This document shows, in pieces, positions 30,898 to 39,872 of a DNA stretch of 64,000 nt (positions are counted from its first letter, which is position 1; each line of letters begins with the position of its first letter). This stretch comes from Pectobacterium aroidearum (lineage in GTDB: Bacteria; Pseudomonadota; Gammaproteobacteria; Enterobacterales; Enterobacteriaceae): positions 434,001 to 498,000 of the forward strand of contig NZ_CP065044.1 in NCBI RefSeq assembly GCF_015689195.1, given 5' to 3'. Made by a program: the position numbers and the translations under genes. The notes beneath the pieces were generated by a model. It searched no databases. It had not been told where the DNA came from and was given only the letters and a program-made list of their open reading frames with translations.

Positions 30898-31662
30898 TTA
30901 CCAACTGGCAATAAATTGCCGGAAGCGAGCCGACTGGCTGGCAGTGAAAACCTGCTCCGGCGTTCCCTGTTCTTCAATTTCCCCCTGATGGAGGAAGACG
31001 ATACGGTTAGAGACTTCGCGGGCAAAATCCATTTCGTGAGTCACGACCAACATGGTCATCCCTTCGTCCGCCAGCGTGCGCATCACGCGCAGCACTTCGC
31101 CAACCAGCTCCGGGTCGAGCGCGGAAGTCGGTTCATCGAACAGCATCACTTTGGGTTCCATCGCGAGCGCGCGGGCAATGGCGGCGCGCTGCTGCTGTCC
31201 GCCGGACAAATGCGCAGGATAGTAGTGGCGCTTATCGGCCAGACCGACTTTCTCTAACAACTGCTCGGCGTGCTCCACACACTCTGCCTGTGGACGCTTT
31301 AAGACGTGCACGGGCGCTTCGATGATGTTTTCCAGCACGGTCTTGTGTGACCAGAGGTTAAAATTCTGGAACACCATACCCAGCTGAGTACGAATTCTGT
31401 CGATCTGTTTAGGGTTCGACGGGCGGTTCTGCCCTTTGCGGTTCGGCTTCATTTCAATCGCTTCTCCGCCGACGAGAATCTCGCCCTGATCGGGAAGCTC
31501 AAGCAGATTGCTACAGCGCAGCAGCGTCGATTTGCCTGAACCGGACGATCCCAGAATGGAGATGACTTCCCCCTGATTGGCTTCAATGGAGATCCCTTTC
31601 AGAACGTCCAGAGAACCGAAACTTTTGTGAATGTTGCGCAGGCTAATGGCGGGTGTCGTCAT
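30898..31662 (-). CDS. polar amino-acid ABC transporter, ATPase
   Basis: This 254-residue ABC ATPase has Walker [12 protein letters not shown] at about 37-47, signature [15 protein letters not shown], Walker [15 protein letters not shown] and the H-loop VVTHEM. It belongs to the HisP/GlnQ group; the insertion after Walker A with [13 protein letters not shown] is typical of HisP/OccP relatives. Its start overlaps the upstream permease stop by 4 bases. Confidence 0.92.
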   Translation of the reverse strand: MTTPAISLRNIHKSFGSLDVLKGISIEANQGEVISILGSSGSGKSTLLRCSNLLELPDQGEILVGGEAIEMKPNRKGQNRPSNPKQIDRIRTQLGMVFQNFNLWSHKTVLENIIEAPVHVLKRPQAECVEHAEQLLEKVGLADKRHYYPAHLSGGQQQRAAIARALAMEPKVMLFDEPTSALDPELVGEVLRVMRTLADEGMTMLVVTHEMDFAREVSNRIVFLHQGEIEEQGTPEQVFTASQSARFRQFIASW

Positions 31663-32393
31663 TGCAGGTCTCCCAATTTCTTAATTTTTTTCGCTGCCGG
31701 CTGCGCACCCGGCGCACGGAGATGAGGGGTAAGCGTAAATTCTGTCCACATCAGCAAACGTGTCAGAATGAGGTTAATAAACAGATAAATGGCACCGGCG
31801 ACCAGGAAGACTTCGAGCGCACGGTAAGTTTCTGCGATGAGGCGTGCGGCGATCCCGGTGATTTCCATCAGTGTGATGATGGAAGCCAGCGAGGTCGATT
31901 TCACCATCGAGATCAGCTCGTTGCCGTAAGCAGGGAGCGCCTGACGGATCGCCAGCGGGAAAACGATTCGCTTGAAAATCATGAACGACGGCATGCCGCA
32001 GGCGCGCGCGGATTCGATCTGGCCTACCGGAACGGACTGCAATCCGCCACGGATAATCTCGCAGGCATAGGCGCCGGTACACAGGCTGAGCGACAGCAGG
32101 GCGCACCAGTGGGGTTCCCGCAGGAACGGCCACAATATGCTCTCGCGAATCCATTGAAATTGCCCCAGCCCGTAGTAAATCAGGAACAGCTGCACCAGCA
32201 GCGGCGTACCGCGGAAAAACAGCACGTAGGTTCGTGAAATTGAGCGCAGCACGGCAAAGGATGACAGCTGCATCAATGCCAGCCCTAACGCCAGAAAGAA
32301 GCCCAGAAAAACGGAGCTGACCGCCAGTTGCAGGGTCAGCGGAATACCGGGAATAATCTCCAGAAACGTGTCGTACAGAAAAGGAAAATCCAT
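31659..32393 (-). CDS. polar amino-acid ABC transporter, permease (HisM-type)
   Basis: This 244-residue inner-membrane permease has about five hydrophobic segments and the EAA-loop [21 protein letters not shown] near 150, which contacts the ATPase. It overlaps the ATPase gene by 4 bases, and its start base coincides with the end of the other permease gene, so translation is coupled across the transporter. Confidence 0.9.
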   Translation of the reverse strand: MDFPFLYDTFLEIIPGIPLTLQLAVSSVFLGFFLALGLALMQLSSFAVLRSISRTYVLFFRGTPLLVQLFLIYYGLGQFQWIRESILWPFLREPHWCALLSLSLCTGAYACEIIRGGLQSVPVGQIESARACGMPSFMIFKRIVFPLAIRQALPAYGNELISMVKSTSLASIITLMEITGIAARLIAETYRALEVFLVAGAIYLFINLILTRLLMWTEFTLTPHLRAPGAQPAAKKIKKLGDLQ

Positions 32394-33121
32394 CAGCGTT
32401 TCACACCCCGGGAATAATGAGACTCGGCGCGGCGCATAATCCAGCCGGAACCGATCGAAATAAGCAGATACAGCAGTGCGGCAGCCATGAAGAAATCAAA
32501 CGGTTTGCCAGTAGAGCCGGCACCGGTTTGCGACTGTGTCATCAGTTCGGCGACACCGGTAACGGAAACCAGCGCAGAGGTTTTCAGCACCAGTTGCCAT
32601 ACGTTGCCGAGCGCGGGGATGGCATGGCGCAGCAGAAGCGGCATGATGATGCGGCGCAGGCGTAGCATCGTTGGCATGCCGCAGGCTTTAGCGGCTTCAA
32701 TTTCCCCTTTGGAAACGGCGTAGAACGCGCCGCGATAAACTTCCGTCTGCTGTGCGCCGGAGGAAATGCCGACGGCGAAGACACCAGCGAGGAAGCCGGG
32801 AAAACCGAGAAATTCGTTGCTGCCAAACAGTTTAGCCAGCAGCGTTAACGCGGAACTGCCGCCGAAATAAAGCAGGTAGATGATGAGCAGGTCCGGTATA
32901 CCGCGGGTGATGGTGGTGTACCCATCAGCCAGATAGCGCACGGGGCGATTGCCGCAAATTTTGGACCAGGCGCCAATCGTGCCGATCACAGCTCCCAGCA
33001 GGAAACCGCAGATCGCCAGTGCGAGCGTCATTCCTGCCCCAATCAGTAATAATTTTCCCCAGCCATGCTCACCAAAACTGATGAGTTGCCAGAAGGTAAT
33101 GTCTTCCACAAGTGACTCCAA
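32393..33121 (-). CDS. polar amino-acid ABC transporter, permease (HisQ-type)
   Basis: This 242-residue partner permease is the first gene of the operon. The EAA loop EAAKACGMPTMLRLRRIIMPL lies near 140-160, with hydrophobic spans either side. It heads the order permease-permease-ATPase-binding protein-M20 amidohydrolase. About 220 bases of leader separate it from a strong sigma-54 promoter match at 33351-33367. Confidence 0.9.
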   Translation of the reverse strand: MESLVEDITFWQLISFGEHGWGKLLLIGAGMTLALAICGFLLGAVIGTIGAWSKICGNRPVRYLADGYTTITRGIPDLLIIYLLYFGGSSALTLLAKLFGSNEFLGFPGFLAGVFAVGISSGAQQTEVYRGAFYAVSKGEIEAAKACGMPTMLRLRRIIMPLLLRHAIPALGNVWQLVLKTSALVSVTGVAELMTQSQTGAGSTGKPFDFFMAAALLYLLISIGSGWIMRRAESHYSRGVKR

Positions 33122-33350
33122 ACTGCTTACTTATTGTTCTGCCTGGCAGAACTGTTTTTTGTGATCAAAGGACTACATGCTCCGTTTCCGTTCAGAAACG
33201 AGAGTAGAAATACGTAATGACGCGATGTATCACCCTTCGATATGTACTCATGCGTGAGGCACTAATTTCGATAAACCACGATGGCTTGACGATGAAATCG
33301 GTTCGAGATGAACGACTCAGAGGTCGTGCCGCGAATCTATTAGAAAGCTA

Positions 33351-33367
33351 AGCAATAGTCGGGCCAC
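33351..33367 (-). promoter_or_regulatory. sigma-54 promoter (-24/-12)
   Basis: On the minus strand the sequence reads TGGCCCGACTATTGCT. It differs from the consensus TGGCACG-N4-TTGCT at one base, with the required GG-N10-GC spacing. Transcription would start near 33340 and run into the ABC/M20 operon. Confidence 0.75.
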
Positions 33368-33502
33368 GTTTTACGTAAACTATTATTGATTATTTATTCA
33401 TATAGTCTGCTTATTAATGAGTTTTGTTTTAGTCAAAATAAGGCAGATATGGCCTGCGGTAAAGCATTAAAGTGACATTTTGTAAGGGGGTATGTCCAAA
33501 AT

Positions 33503-33520
33503 AGTGCATTGTTATGCTAT
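33503..33520. promoter_or_regulatory. possible second NtrC site
   Basis: AGTGCATTGTTATGCTAT is a weaker dyad (TGCAT..ATGC). It is centred 30 bases, about three helical turns, from the stronger site at 33532-33550, the arrangement typical of NtrC enhancers. Confidence 0.45.
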
Positions 33521-33531
33521 TTGGTGGGGCG

Positions 33532-33550
33532 TTGCATTATGATGGTGCAA
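33532..33550. promoter_or_regulatory. NtrC (GlnG) enhancer site
   Basis: TTGCATTATGATGGTGCAA has TTGCA/TGCAA ends and the ATGGTGCA half found in glnA-type NtrC sites. It lies about 200 bases upstream of the predicted sigma-54 start. Confidence 0.7.
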
Positions 33551-33603
33551 TAACCGCTATCCGGCAGAACGGACAGCGGGTGAGGAAGGAGGTAGGGAGA
33601 GGA

Positions 33604-34983
33604 TTATGCTGTCTGGTCAGAGAACCAGCTCAACTTTTCCCGTAGCTCGACGACGTTGCCGATGATAATCAAACTCGGGCTGCTTGCCTGCTGTGCTAAC
33701 TCGCTCAGTTGAGAAAGCTGTCCACTCAGGACGCGCTGTTTGGTAGAGGTGCCGTTTTCGATAATCGCGACAGGCACGGTTTCCGGTAACCGCTGTTCGA
33801 TCAGCTTGCTTTGAATGTACTCGGCTTGTTGCAGCCCCATATAAAACACCAGCGTCTGCTTTTCCGCCGCGAGGCTGGACCAGTCCAGATCGGTGTCGTG
33901 TTTAACGTGTCCGGTGATCAGTCTGACGCCCTGCGAGCGATCGCGATGGGTGAGTGGGATACCGCTGTAGGCTGAACAGCCCGACGCGGCGGTAATACCA
34001 GGTACGACAGAGAACGGCACGCCCGCCTGATGCAGATGCTCCAGCTCTTCGGCGCCACGGCCGAAGATAAAAGGGTCACCGCCTTTCAGCCTGACGACGC
34101 GATGGCCCGCTCGCGCTTTTTCTTCCAGCAACTGATTGATTTGCTCCTGAGGCATGCAGTGATAGCCAGACGCTTTACCCACGAAGATGCGTTCGGCGTC
34201 GCGGCGTGACAGATTGAGGATCTCTTTCGAGACCAGACGATCGTAAACGACGATATCGGCCTGTTGTAGATGCTGTAGGCCTTTCAACGTCAGTAATCCT
34301 GCATCACCTGGTCCGGCGCCGACCAACGTCACTTCACCCCGGTCATCCAGCGGGGCGGAGAAAAGCAGTTCCGTCAGTTGCTGAACGCGTTGATGGTCTT
34401 CATTTGCCAGCGCCTGCGCCAGCCGATCGTGTACGAAGAGTTTTTCCCAGAAGCGACGGCGTGCGCTCATCTTGCAGAAACGTTTTTTCACTCGGCTGCG
34501 CAGTTCACCTGCGAATGTCGCCAGCTTACCGAGATTTTGCGGCAAAATACTTTCCAGTTTTTCCCGTAGCAGACGGGCTAATACCGGTGCGGCACCGCCA
34601 GAAGACACGGCGACCATGAGCGGTGAACGGTCAATGATCGACGGCATAATGAAGCTGGCGCGTTCTGGTGAATCGACGACATTACAGAAAATCCGACGCT
34701 CGCTGGCGCTGGCATAGACATGATTATTGACGTCCTGATCGTCAGTGGCGGCAATCACCAGCCATACCTCGTCCAGCAGTGTAGGATCAAACGTGCCGTG
34801 TACCAGCGTTAACTGCGCATCCTGCTCCCAGGCGCGGAATTGATCGTTGAAATCGAGCGCATTGACGGTAATGACTGCGCCAGCGTCCAGCAACAGCCGG
34901 GCTTTGCGCTCGGCTATTTCACCACCCCCTACCAATAGACAAGGTTTATCGTGTAGCTGACAGAATATTGGCAGGTAATCCAT
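33604..34983 (-). CDS. cysG: sirohaem synthase (multifunctional)
   Basis: This 459-residue protein joins two activities. The N-terminal precorrin-2 dehydrogenase/ferrochelatase has the NAD motif [13 protein letters not shown] near 14-26. The C-terminal uroporphyrinogen III methyltransferase has [15 protein letters not shown] near 218, the [13 protein letters not shown] motif near 300, and [10 protein letters not shown]. It makes sirohaem for nitrite and sulfite reductases. I chose the ATG at 34983 ([10 protein letters not shown]), which matches E. coli CysG and follows AGAGG. It lies 81 bases after nirD with no nirC between. Confidence 0.96.
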   Translation of the reverse strand: MDYLPIFCQLHDKPCLLVGGGEIAERKARLLLDAGAVITVNALDFNDQFRAWEQDAQLTLVHGTFDPTLLDEVWLVIAATDDQDVNNHVYASASERRIFCNVVDSPERASFIMPSIIDRSPLMVAVSSGGAAPVLARLLREKLESILPQNLGKLATFAGELRSRVKKRFCKMSARRRFWEKLFVHDRLAQALANEDHQRVQQLTELLFSAPLDDRGEVTLVGAGPGDAGLLTLKGLQHLQQADIVVYDRLVSKEILNLSRRDAERIFVGKASGYHCMPQEQINQLLEEKARAGHRVVRLKGGDPFIFGRGAEELEHLHQAGVPFSVVPGITAASGCSAYSGIPLTHRDRSQGVRLITGHVKHDTDLDWSSLAAEKQTLVFYMGLQQAEYIQSKLIEQRLPETVPVAIIENGTSTKQRVLSGQLSQLSELAQQASSPSLIIIGNVVELREKLSWFSDQTA

Positions 34984-35064
34984 GTAACGCCTCTTAAGCA
35001 CTCAGATTTTCTTGAAAAATCAAATGGGGTTGTGCCCTGCGGTCACAGGGCATCGACCATTTCA

Positions 35065-35433
35065 TTAAGGTAATGGTTGGCTATTATCAACCGCAATGTC
35101 ACGGTCTGCGATGGATATTTGCACATTACCGTTGGTTACCTGAGTATCGTAAGCTGCAACAGAATAGGCTCCATCCTCCAGGCAAAAGCCATCATAAAGG
35201 CGAAAATGCTGTTTTTTCAATGGGCTTGCTACCCAAAGCTCCTCATGATGTTCGGCCAGTATGCCACGGCTTAATACGCTAGCCTGCGCAAACGGATCGA
35301 TATTGCTGATGGCGTAAACCTGCTCGTCGTTACGCGGTCGGAACACTGCGATCTGCTGCTGTTCGACGAGCGCGCAAACGCCGGTGCCGGGCAGGATGTC
35401 GTCTAACTTACATACGGTCGTCCACTGGCTCAT
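35065..35433 (-). CDS. nirD: NADH-nitrite reductase small subunit
   Basis: This 122-residue Rieske-fold protein is the partner of NirB. The usual iron-sulfur ligands are absent: the CXH position reads SNIDPFAQASVLSRG. This matches the cofactor-less enterobacterial NirD. It overlaps nirB by 4 bases. Confidence 0.93.
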   Translation of the reverse strand: MSQWTTVCKLDDILPGTGVCALVEQQQIAVFRPRNDEQVYAISNIDPFAQASVLSRGILAEHHEELWVASPLKKQHFRLYDGFCLEDGAYSVAAYDTQVTNGNVQISIADRDIAVDNSQPLP

Positions 35434-37982
35434 GCGCTTTCCCCTTCTAGTTCAATCTGTTTCACCGGAATACGTTCAGCAGGGCGTGCCGGACGATGTT
35501 GTTGACGTTCACTGACCATTTGCACGTTCGGGTCACGTTCCGGGCTGTTAATGAAGTGGGTAAAACGTTTCTGTGCTTCCGGGGATTCCAGCGTCGCCTG
35601 CCATTCACAGACGTAGCCTTCGCGCAGCCGGGCGATATCGGCTTCAAGCTGATCGTTAATGCCCAGTTTGTCTTTCACAATCACGTTGCGCAGATAGTCG
35701 ATACCGCCTTCGAGATTATCCAGCCAAACGGAGGTTCGCTGGAGCTTATCGGCTGTGCGGATATAGAACATCATGAAGCGGTCCAGATAGCGGATTAAGG
35801 TGTCGCGATCTAAGTCGGCTTCCAGCAGGTCGGCGTGGCGTGGCTTCATTCCACCGTTGCCGCACACATAGAGGTTCCAGCCTTTCTCGGTGGCGATAAT
35901 CCCGACGTCCTTACCCTGTGCTTCTGCACATTCCCGCGTACAGCCGGAGACGCCAAATTTCATTTTGTGCGGCGTGCGGATGCCTTTGTAGCGGTTTTCC
36001 AGCTCGACGCCAAAGCCCACGCTGTCGCCGACGCCAAAACGGCACCAGGTGCTACCGACGCAGGTTTTTGCCATACGTAACGCCTTGGCATAAGCGTGGC
36101 CAGTTTCAAACCCGGCTTCGATGAGCTGAGCCCATACGTCCGGCAGGTCGTCTTTTTGCACGCCAAATAGCGCCATGCGCTGGGAGCCGGTCATTTTGGT
36201 GTACAGGTTATATTGCTTCGCGATGCGACCAATGGCGATCAGGCCATCCGGCGTGATTTCTCCGCCTGCGGAGCGTGGGATTACGGAGTACGTGCCGTCT
36301 TTCTGGATGTTGCCGAGGAAGTTATCGTTGGAATCCTGTAGCGGTGTGTGCTGTGGTTTGAGCACGTATTCATTCCAGCAGGAAGCCAGCAGGGACGCCA
36401 CGGTCGGTTTACAGACCTCACAGCCGTAACCTGAACCGTGTTTCTCCAACAACTGATCAAATGTTTTGATTTTCTCGATTTGGATCAGGTGGTACAGCTC
36501 CTGACGTGAATAGGCGAAGTGTTCGCACAGGTGATTATTGACTTCAATCCCCTGTTTGCTGAGTTCCGCGTTCAACACCTGTGTCAACAGCGGGATGCAG
36601 CCGCCGCAGCCAGTACCGGCTTTGGTGGTTTCCTTAATGGCAGCAACGGTATGACAGCCGCCGTTAATCGCTTTGATGATGTCGCCTTTGGAGACGTCGA
36701 AGCAGGAGCAGATTTGGGCGCTTTCCGGCAGCGCATCTACACCCAGCATCGGTTTCGCACTGCCGGCCGCAGCAGGAAGAATCATCGCTTCGGGTGAATC
36801 CGGTAGCGGGATCTTGTTCAACATGAATTGCAGCAGGTTGCCGTAATCCCGCGTGTCGCCGACCAGCACAGCGCCGAGCAGCGTTTTGTTGTCGGCGCTG
36901 ACGATCAGACGTTTGTAGGTTTCTTTCTGTTCATCCAGCCACATGTAGCTGCGAGCGCCCGGCGTATGGCCGTGTGCGTCGCCAATCCCGCCGACATCGA
37001 CGCCCATCAGCTTCAGTTTGGCGCTCATGTCGGCGCCCTGGAAGCGGTTTTCATGCCCTAACAGATGGTCGACGGCAACCTGTGCCATCTTGTAGCCGGG
37101 CGCGACGAGACCAAACGGTCTGCCCTGCCAGGCGGCACATTCGCCGATGGCGTAAACGTCAGGGTCGGAAGTCTGGCACCAATCGTTAATGGTGATACCA
37201 CCGCGTGGGCCGATTTCCAGCGCACATTGGCGCGCCAGTTTGTCCTGCGCGCGGATGCCGGTAGAGAACACGATAAAATCGACTTCCAGCGTGCTGCCGT
37301 CGGCAAACACCATCGTCTTGCGGCTTTCCAGTCCGGAATGCTGGATGGCCTGCGTATTCTTGCTGGTGTGTACGCGCACACCCATGTTTTCAATCTTGCG
37401 TTGTAGCAGAGCGCCGCCCTGCGCATCCAGCTGTTCGGCCATGAGCACCGGAGCGAACTCAATGACGTGTGTTTCTACGCCAAGGTGTTTCAGTGCGCCT
37501 GCGGCTTCCAGACCTAACAGACCTCCGCCGATCACCGCGCCACGTTTGCTGCGGCGGGCGCAGTTTTCGATGGCGTTCAGATCTTCAATGGTGCGGTAGA
37601 CGAAACAGTCTTGCCCGTTTGACCCTTTGATTGCCGGGATCCAGGGATAGGAGCCAGTTGCCATGATGAGCTTGTCGTAATACACGGTACGACCGGAATT
37701 GGAGTGAATGGCTTTTTCACTGCGGTTGATGGTGATGGCACGTTCACCGAGCAGGACGTTAACGCCGTTCTTTTCGTAATAGCCTTCACGTACTAAAGAG
37801 AGTTCTTCTACCGTGTGGTGAGCGAAGTAAGAAGAGAGGTGGACACGATCGTAGGCGACGCGGGGTTCTTCACAAAAGACGGTAATTTCGTAGGTGGACG
37901 TTGGGGCCTTATCCAGCAACTCTTCGATAAAACGGTGGCCAACCATCCCGTTACCGATAACAGCGAGTCTGACTTTGTTCAT
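35430..37982 (-). CDS. nirB: NADH-dependent nitrite reductase large subunit
   Basis: This 850-residue cytoplasmic enzyme reduces nitrite to ammonium with NADH. Order: FAD/NAD(P) Rossmann domain (VIGNGMVGHRFIEELL at 8-23; second motif GGGLLGLEAAGAL near 150), BFD-type [2Fe-2S] domains (CSCFDVSKGD, CGGC), then the sirohaem/[4Fe-4S] domain with TCVGSTWCRFG and FGVSGCTRECAEAQ. It is first in nirB-nirD-cysG, preceded by FNR and NarL/NarP sites. Confidence 0.96.
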   Translation of the reverse strand: MNKVRLAVIGNGMVGHRFIEELLDKAPTSTYEITVFCEEPRVAYDRVHLSSYFAHHTVEELSLVREGYYEKNGVNVLLGERAITINRSEKAIHSNSGRTVYYDKLIMATGSYPWIPAIKGSNGQDCFVYRTIEDLNAIENCARRSKRGAVIGGGLLGLEAAGALKHLGVETHVIEFAPVLMAEQLDAQGGALLQRKIENMGVRVHTSKNTQAIQHSGLESRKTMVFADGSTLEVDFIVFSTGIRAQDKLARQCALEIGPRGGITINDWCQTSDPDVYAIGECAAWQGRPFGLVAPGYKMAQVAVDHLLGHENRFQGADMSAKLKLMGVDVGGIGDAHGHTPGARSYMWLDEQKETYKRLIVSADNKTLLGAVLVGDTRDYGNLLQFMLNKIPLPDSPEAMILPAAAGSAKPMLGVDALPESAQICSCFDVSKGDIIKAINGGCHTVAAIKETTKAGTGCGGCIPLLTQVLNAELSKQGIEVNNHLCEHFAYSRQELYHLIQIEKIKTFDQLLEKHGSGYGCEVCKPTVASLLASCWNEYVLKPQHTPLQDSNDNFLGNIQKDGTYSVIPRSAGGEITPDGLIAIGRIAKQYNLYTKMTGSQRMALFGVQKDDLPDVWAQLIEAGFETGHAYAKALRMAKTCVGSTWCRFGVGDSVGFGVELENRYKGIRTPHKMKFGVSGCTRECAEAQGKDVGIIATEKGWNLYVCGNGGMKPRHADLLEADLDRDTLIRYLDRFMMFYIRTADKLQRTSVWLDNLEGGIDYLRNVIVKDKLGINDQLEADIARLREGYVCEWQATLESPEAQKRFTHFINSPERDPNVQMVSERQQHRPARPAERIPVKQIELEGESA

Positions 37983-38039
37983 TTTTGCCTCAAATTTGCT
38001 TCTTCTGAGGCTACCTTATCGCGCTACAAAGGCCGCTTA

Positions 38040-38053
38040 TTGATGTATATCAA
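38040..38053 (-). promoter_or_regulatory. FNR box of the nirB promoter
   Basis: TTGATGTATATCAA is a perfect TTGAT-N4-ATCAA FNR site. If centred at -41.5 as in E. coli, the nirB transcript starts near 38005. Confidence 0.85.
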
Positions 38054-38066
38054 GTTGTCTTTTATA

Positions 38067-38082
38067 TACTTCTTTGTGGGTA
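38067..38082 (-). promoter_or_regulatory. NarL/NarP 7-2-7 site of nirB
   Basis: On the minus strand it reads TACCCACAAAGAAGTA, two inverted heptamers with a 2-base spacer. Its centre is 28 bases upstream of the FNR centre, the same distance as the -69.5 and -41.5 sites in E. coli nirB. Confidence 0.75.
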
Positions 38083-38459
38083 TGTTGATGATTTTACTTA
38101 TTTTTTATTAAGTATTGGTTTTTGTTGGAGTTTTCGTGACTGGCAAAAATGAGATCTATAGCACGCTTTTGGTCACAAGCCGACTGATTAGCGGCCAATC
38201 CGGTATCAGAGTAATCATCCCCCTCATCAATCATTCGCGCGTCTGAGCGTTTAAAAATAAAACTAAGGGATTATCCATTTGTTTAATAAGGATATGAAAT
38301 TTTCTGGTGATAATGCTCACAGCTTTATGTGCGATTGCACAATTATCGGCGACATAATTTCGTCATATGGAAGAAATTGCCTAATGACTAACGGCGTAAC
38401 AACCTTAATAATTGAAAATAAAACACCATTTTTTTTTAATTAGCACGCTATTTCTATTC

Positions 38460-38475
38460 TGTGACGTTGATCGAC
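38460..38475. promoter_or_regulatory. possible CRP site upstream of the enolase-family operon
   Basis: TGTGACGTTGATCGAC matches TGTGA-N6-TCACA at the first half and three bases of the second. It lies about 145 bases before the start codon. Confidence 0.35.
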
Positions 38476-38618
38476 TTATAAGGTCGTACCAGAGAGAGTG
38501 GTGCTTTTTATCTACCCGTCCCAACGTAGTCAGTGGCGTTATTCGTTACTTATTTTATATGGCTTACATTCGCAAATCTTGTACATGAGTTGTGTTAAAC
38601 ATCAAGGCAGGTAGCAAC

Positions 38619-39773
38619 GTGAAAATAGAATCAATTGATGTCACCGTCTTTACTTATCCCACACGCCGGGTTTCCGACAGTGCGGGTCATTCACACCCGG
38701 GACCTGAAAATCAGGCCAAGATGGCGCTGTTAACCATCACGGCAGATGACGGCCAAAAAGGCTACGCTTTCGCACCGCCGGAAGTGATTCGTCCTCATAT
38801 TGTTAATGCTTTCTTCCGCAAGGTGCTGATTGGGCAGAACCCGTTCGACCGTGAACGTCTCTGGCAGGATCTGGTGCACTGGCAACGCGGTAGCGCCAAC
38901 CAACTGACCGATCGCGCGCTGTCGATTGTGGAATCCGCACTGTGGGATCTGCAAGGCCGCGTACTTAACATGCCGGTGCATAAACTGCTCGGCGGCTATC
39001 GTGAAAAAGTCCCTGCTTACGGCAGCACCATGTGCGGTGATGAGCTGGAAGGTGGCTTATCGACGCCAGAGGAATACGGCCAGTTTGCAGAAAAGCTGGT
39101 GCAGCGCGGCTATAAAGCCATCAAGTTGCACACCTGGATGCCGCCAGTATCGTTCGCACCCAGCCCGAAGATTGACGTGAAAGCCTGTGCCGCAGTACGT
39201 GAAGCCGTTGGCCCGGACATCTGCCTGATGCTGGATGGCTACCACTGGTACAGCCGCAGCGATGCGCTGTATATCGGTCGTGAATTGCAAAAGCTCGATT
39301 TCACCTGGTTTGAAGAACCGATGGAAGAACAGAGTATGGCGTCCTATAGCTGGCTGACCAAGAGCCTGGATATCGATGTCATCGGGCCGGAAAGCCTGTC
39401 AGGTAAATACTTCAGTCGTGCTGACTGGGTTAAAGAAGGCGCATGCGACATTTTACGCGCGGGCGTGCAAGGCGTGGGCGGTCTCTGGCCGTGTATGAAG
39501 GTCGCTAGCCTGGCGGAATCCTTCGGTATGGACTGCGAAGTTCACGGTAACGGCGCGCCAAACCTCAACGTCGTTGGGGCGATCAAAAACTGCCGCTGGT
39601 ATGAGCGCGGTCTGCTGCATCCTTTCCTTGATTACGACGAACCTGCTGCTTATCTGAATTCGATTGTCGATCCGATGGATGACGAGGGCTTTGTGCATCT
39701 GCCGCAACGTCCGGGGTTGGGAGAAGATATCAATTTTGACTGGATTGAGGAGCATACCCTAAGTAAAGAATAA
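38619..39773 (+). CDS. enolase-superfamily (mandelate racemase-type) dehydratase or racemase
   Basis: This 384-residue protein has a capping domain and TIM barrel. Barrel landmarks: K169-X-H171 (KAIKLHTW) at the second strand, metal ligands D206 (LDGYHWY), E232 (FEEP) and E258 (GPESL), D277, and catalytic H309 (EVHGNG). The D/H pair is typical of the mandelate-racemase subgroup, mostly acid-sugar dehydratases. It precedes a complete peptide-type ABC transporter in the same direction, with 99 bases to its binding protein, so it probably acts on the imported compound. I chose the GTG at 38619 (VKIESIDVTVF), after AGGCAGG; a GTG at 38592 adds nine residues. Substrate unknown. Confidence 0.75.
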   Translation: MKIESIDVTVFTYPTRRVSDSAGHSHPGPENQAKMALLTITADDGQKGYAFAPPEVIRPHIVNAFFRKVLIGQNPFDRERLWQDLVHWQRGSANQLTDRALSIVESALWDLQGRVLNMPVHKLLGGYREKVPAYGSTMCGDELEGGLSTPEEYGQFAEKLVQRGYKAIKLHTWMPPVSFAPSPKIDVKACAAVREAVGPDICLMLDGYHWYSRSDALYIGRELQKLDFTWFEEPMEEQSMASYSWLTKSLDIDVIGPESLSGKYFSRADWVKEGACDILRAGVQGVGGLWPCMKVASLAESFGMDCEVHGNGAPNLNVVGAIKNCRWYERGLLHPFLDYDEPAAYLNSIVDPMDDEGFVHLPQRPGLGEDINFDWIEEHTLSKE

Positions 39774-39872
39774 CTTTTTTGTATGAATGGTTTTTTGTTC
39801 GATCTGAAAGATAGCCTTACCTAAAAAATAAAAAGTTGTCGTCTTCCATGCTCCCACACCTGGAGAATAATG

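Larger units (their letters stand above)
33122..33603. promoter_or_regulatory. regulatory region of the amino-acid ABC/M20 operon
   Basis: This 482-base gap lies between the cysG 3' end and the first permease gene. It has no supportable gene. It contains a sigma-54 promoter match on the minus strand and two dyads of NtrC type about 170-200 bases further upstream. The stem CCGCT..AGCGG (33554-33579) near the cysG end may terminate cysG. Confidence 0.65.
37983..38618. promoter_or_regulatory. divergent nirB / enolase-family operon regulatory region
   Basis: This 636-base gap has no supportable gene. The nirB half carries the FNR and NarL/NarP sites. The other half is AT-rich, with a possible CRP site at 38460-38475 and a TGTGC-GATT-GCACA dyad at 38328-38341 whose spacing does not fit CRP. 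Confidence 0.6.

Noticed and set aside
33521-33536. TTGGTGGGGCGTTGCA as a plus-strand sigma-54 promoter
   Set aside because: GG to GC spacing is 9, not 10, and it points toward the 3' end of cysG.
38328-38341. TGTGC-GATT-GCACA as a CRP site
   Set aside because: Total length is 14 rather than 16, so the half-site spacing is wrong for CRP; its role is unknown.
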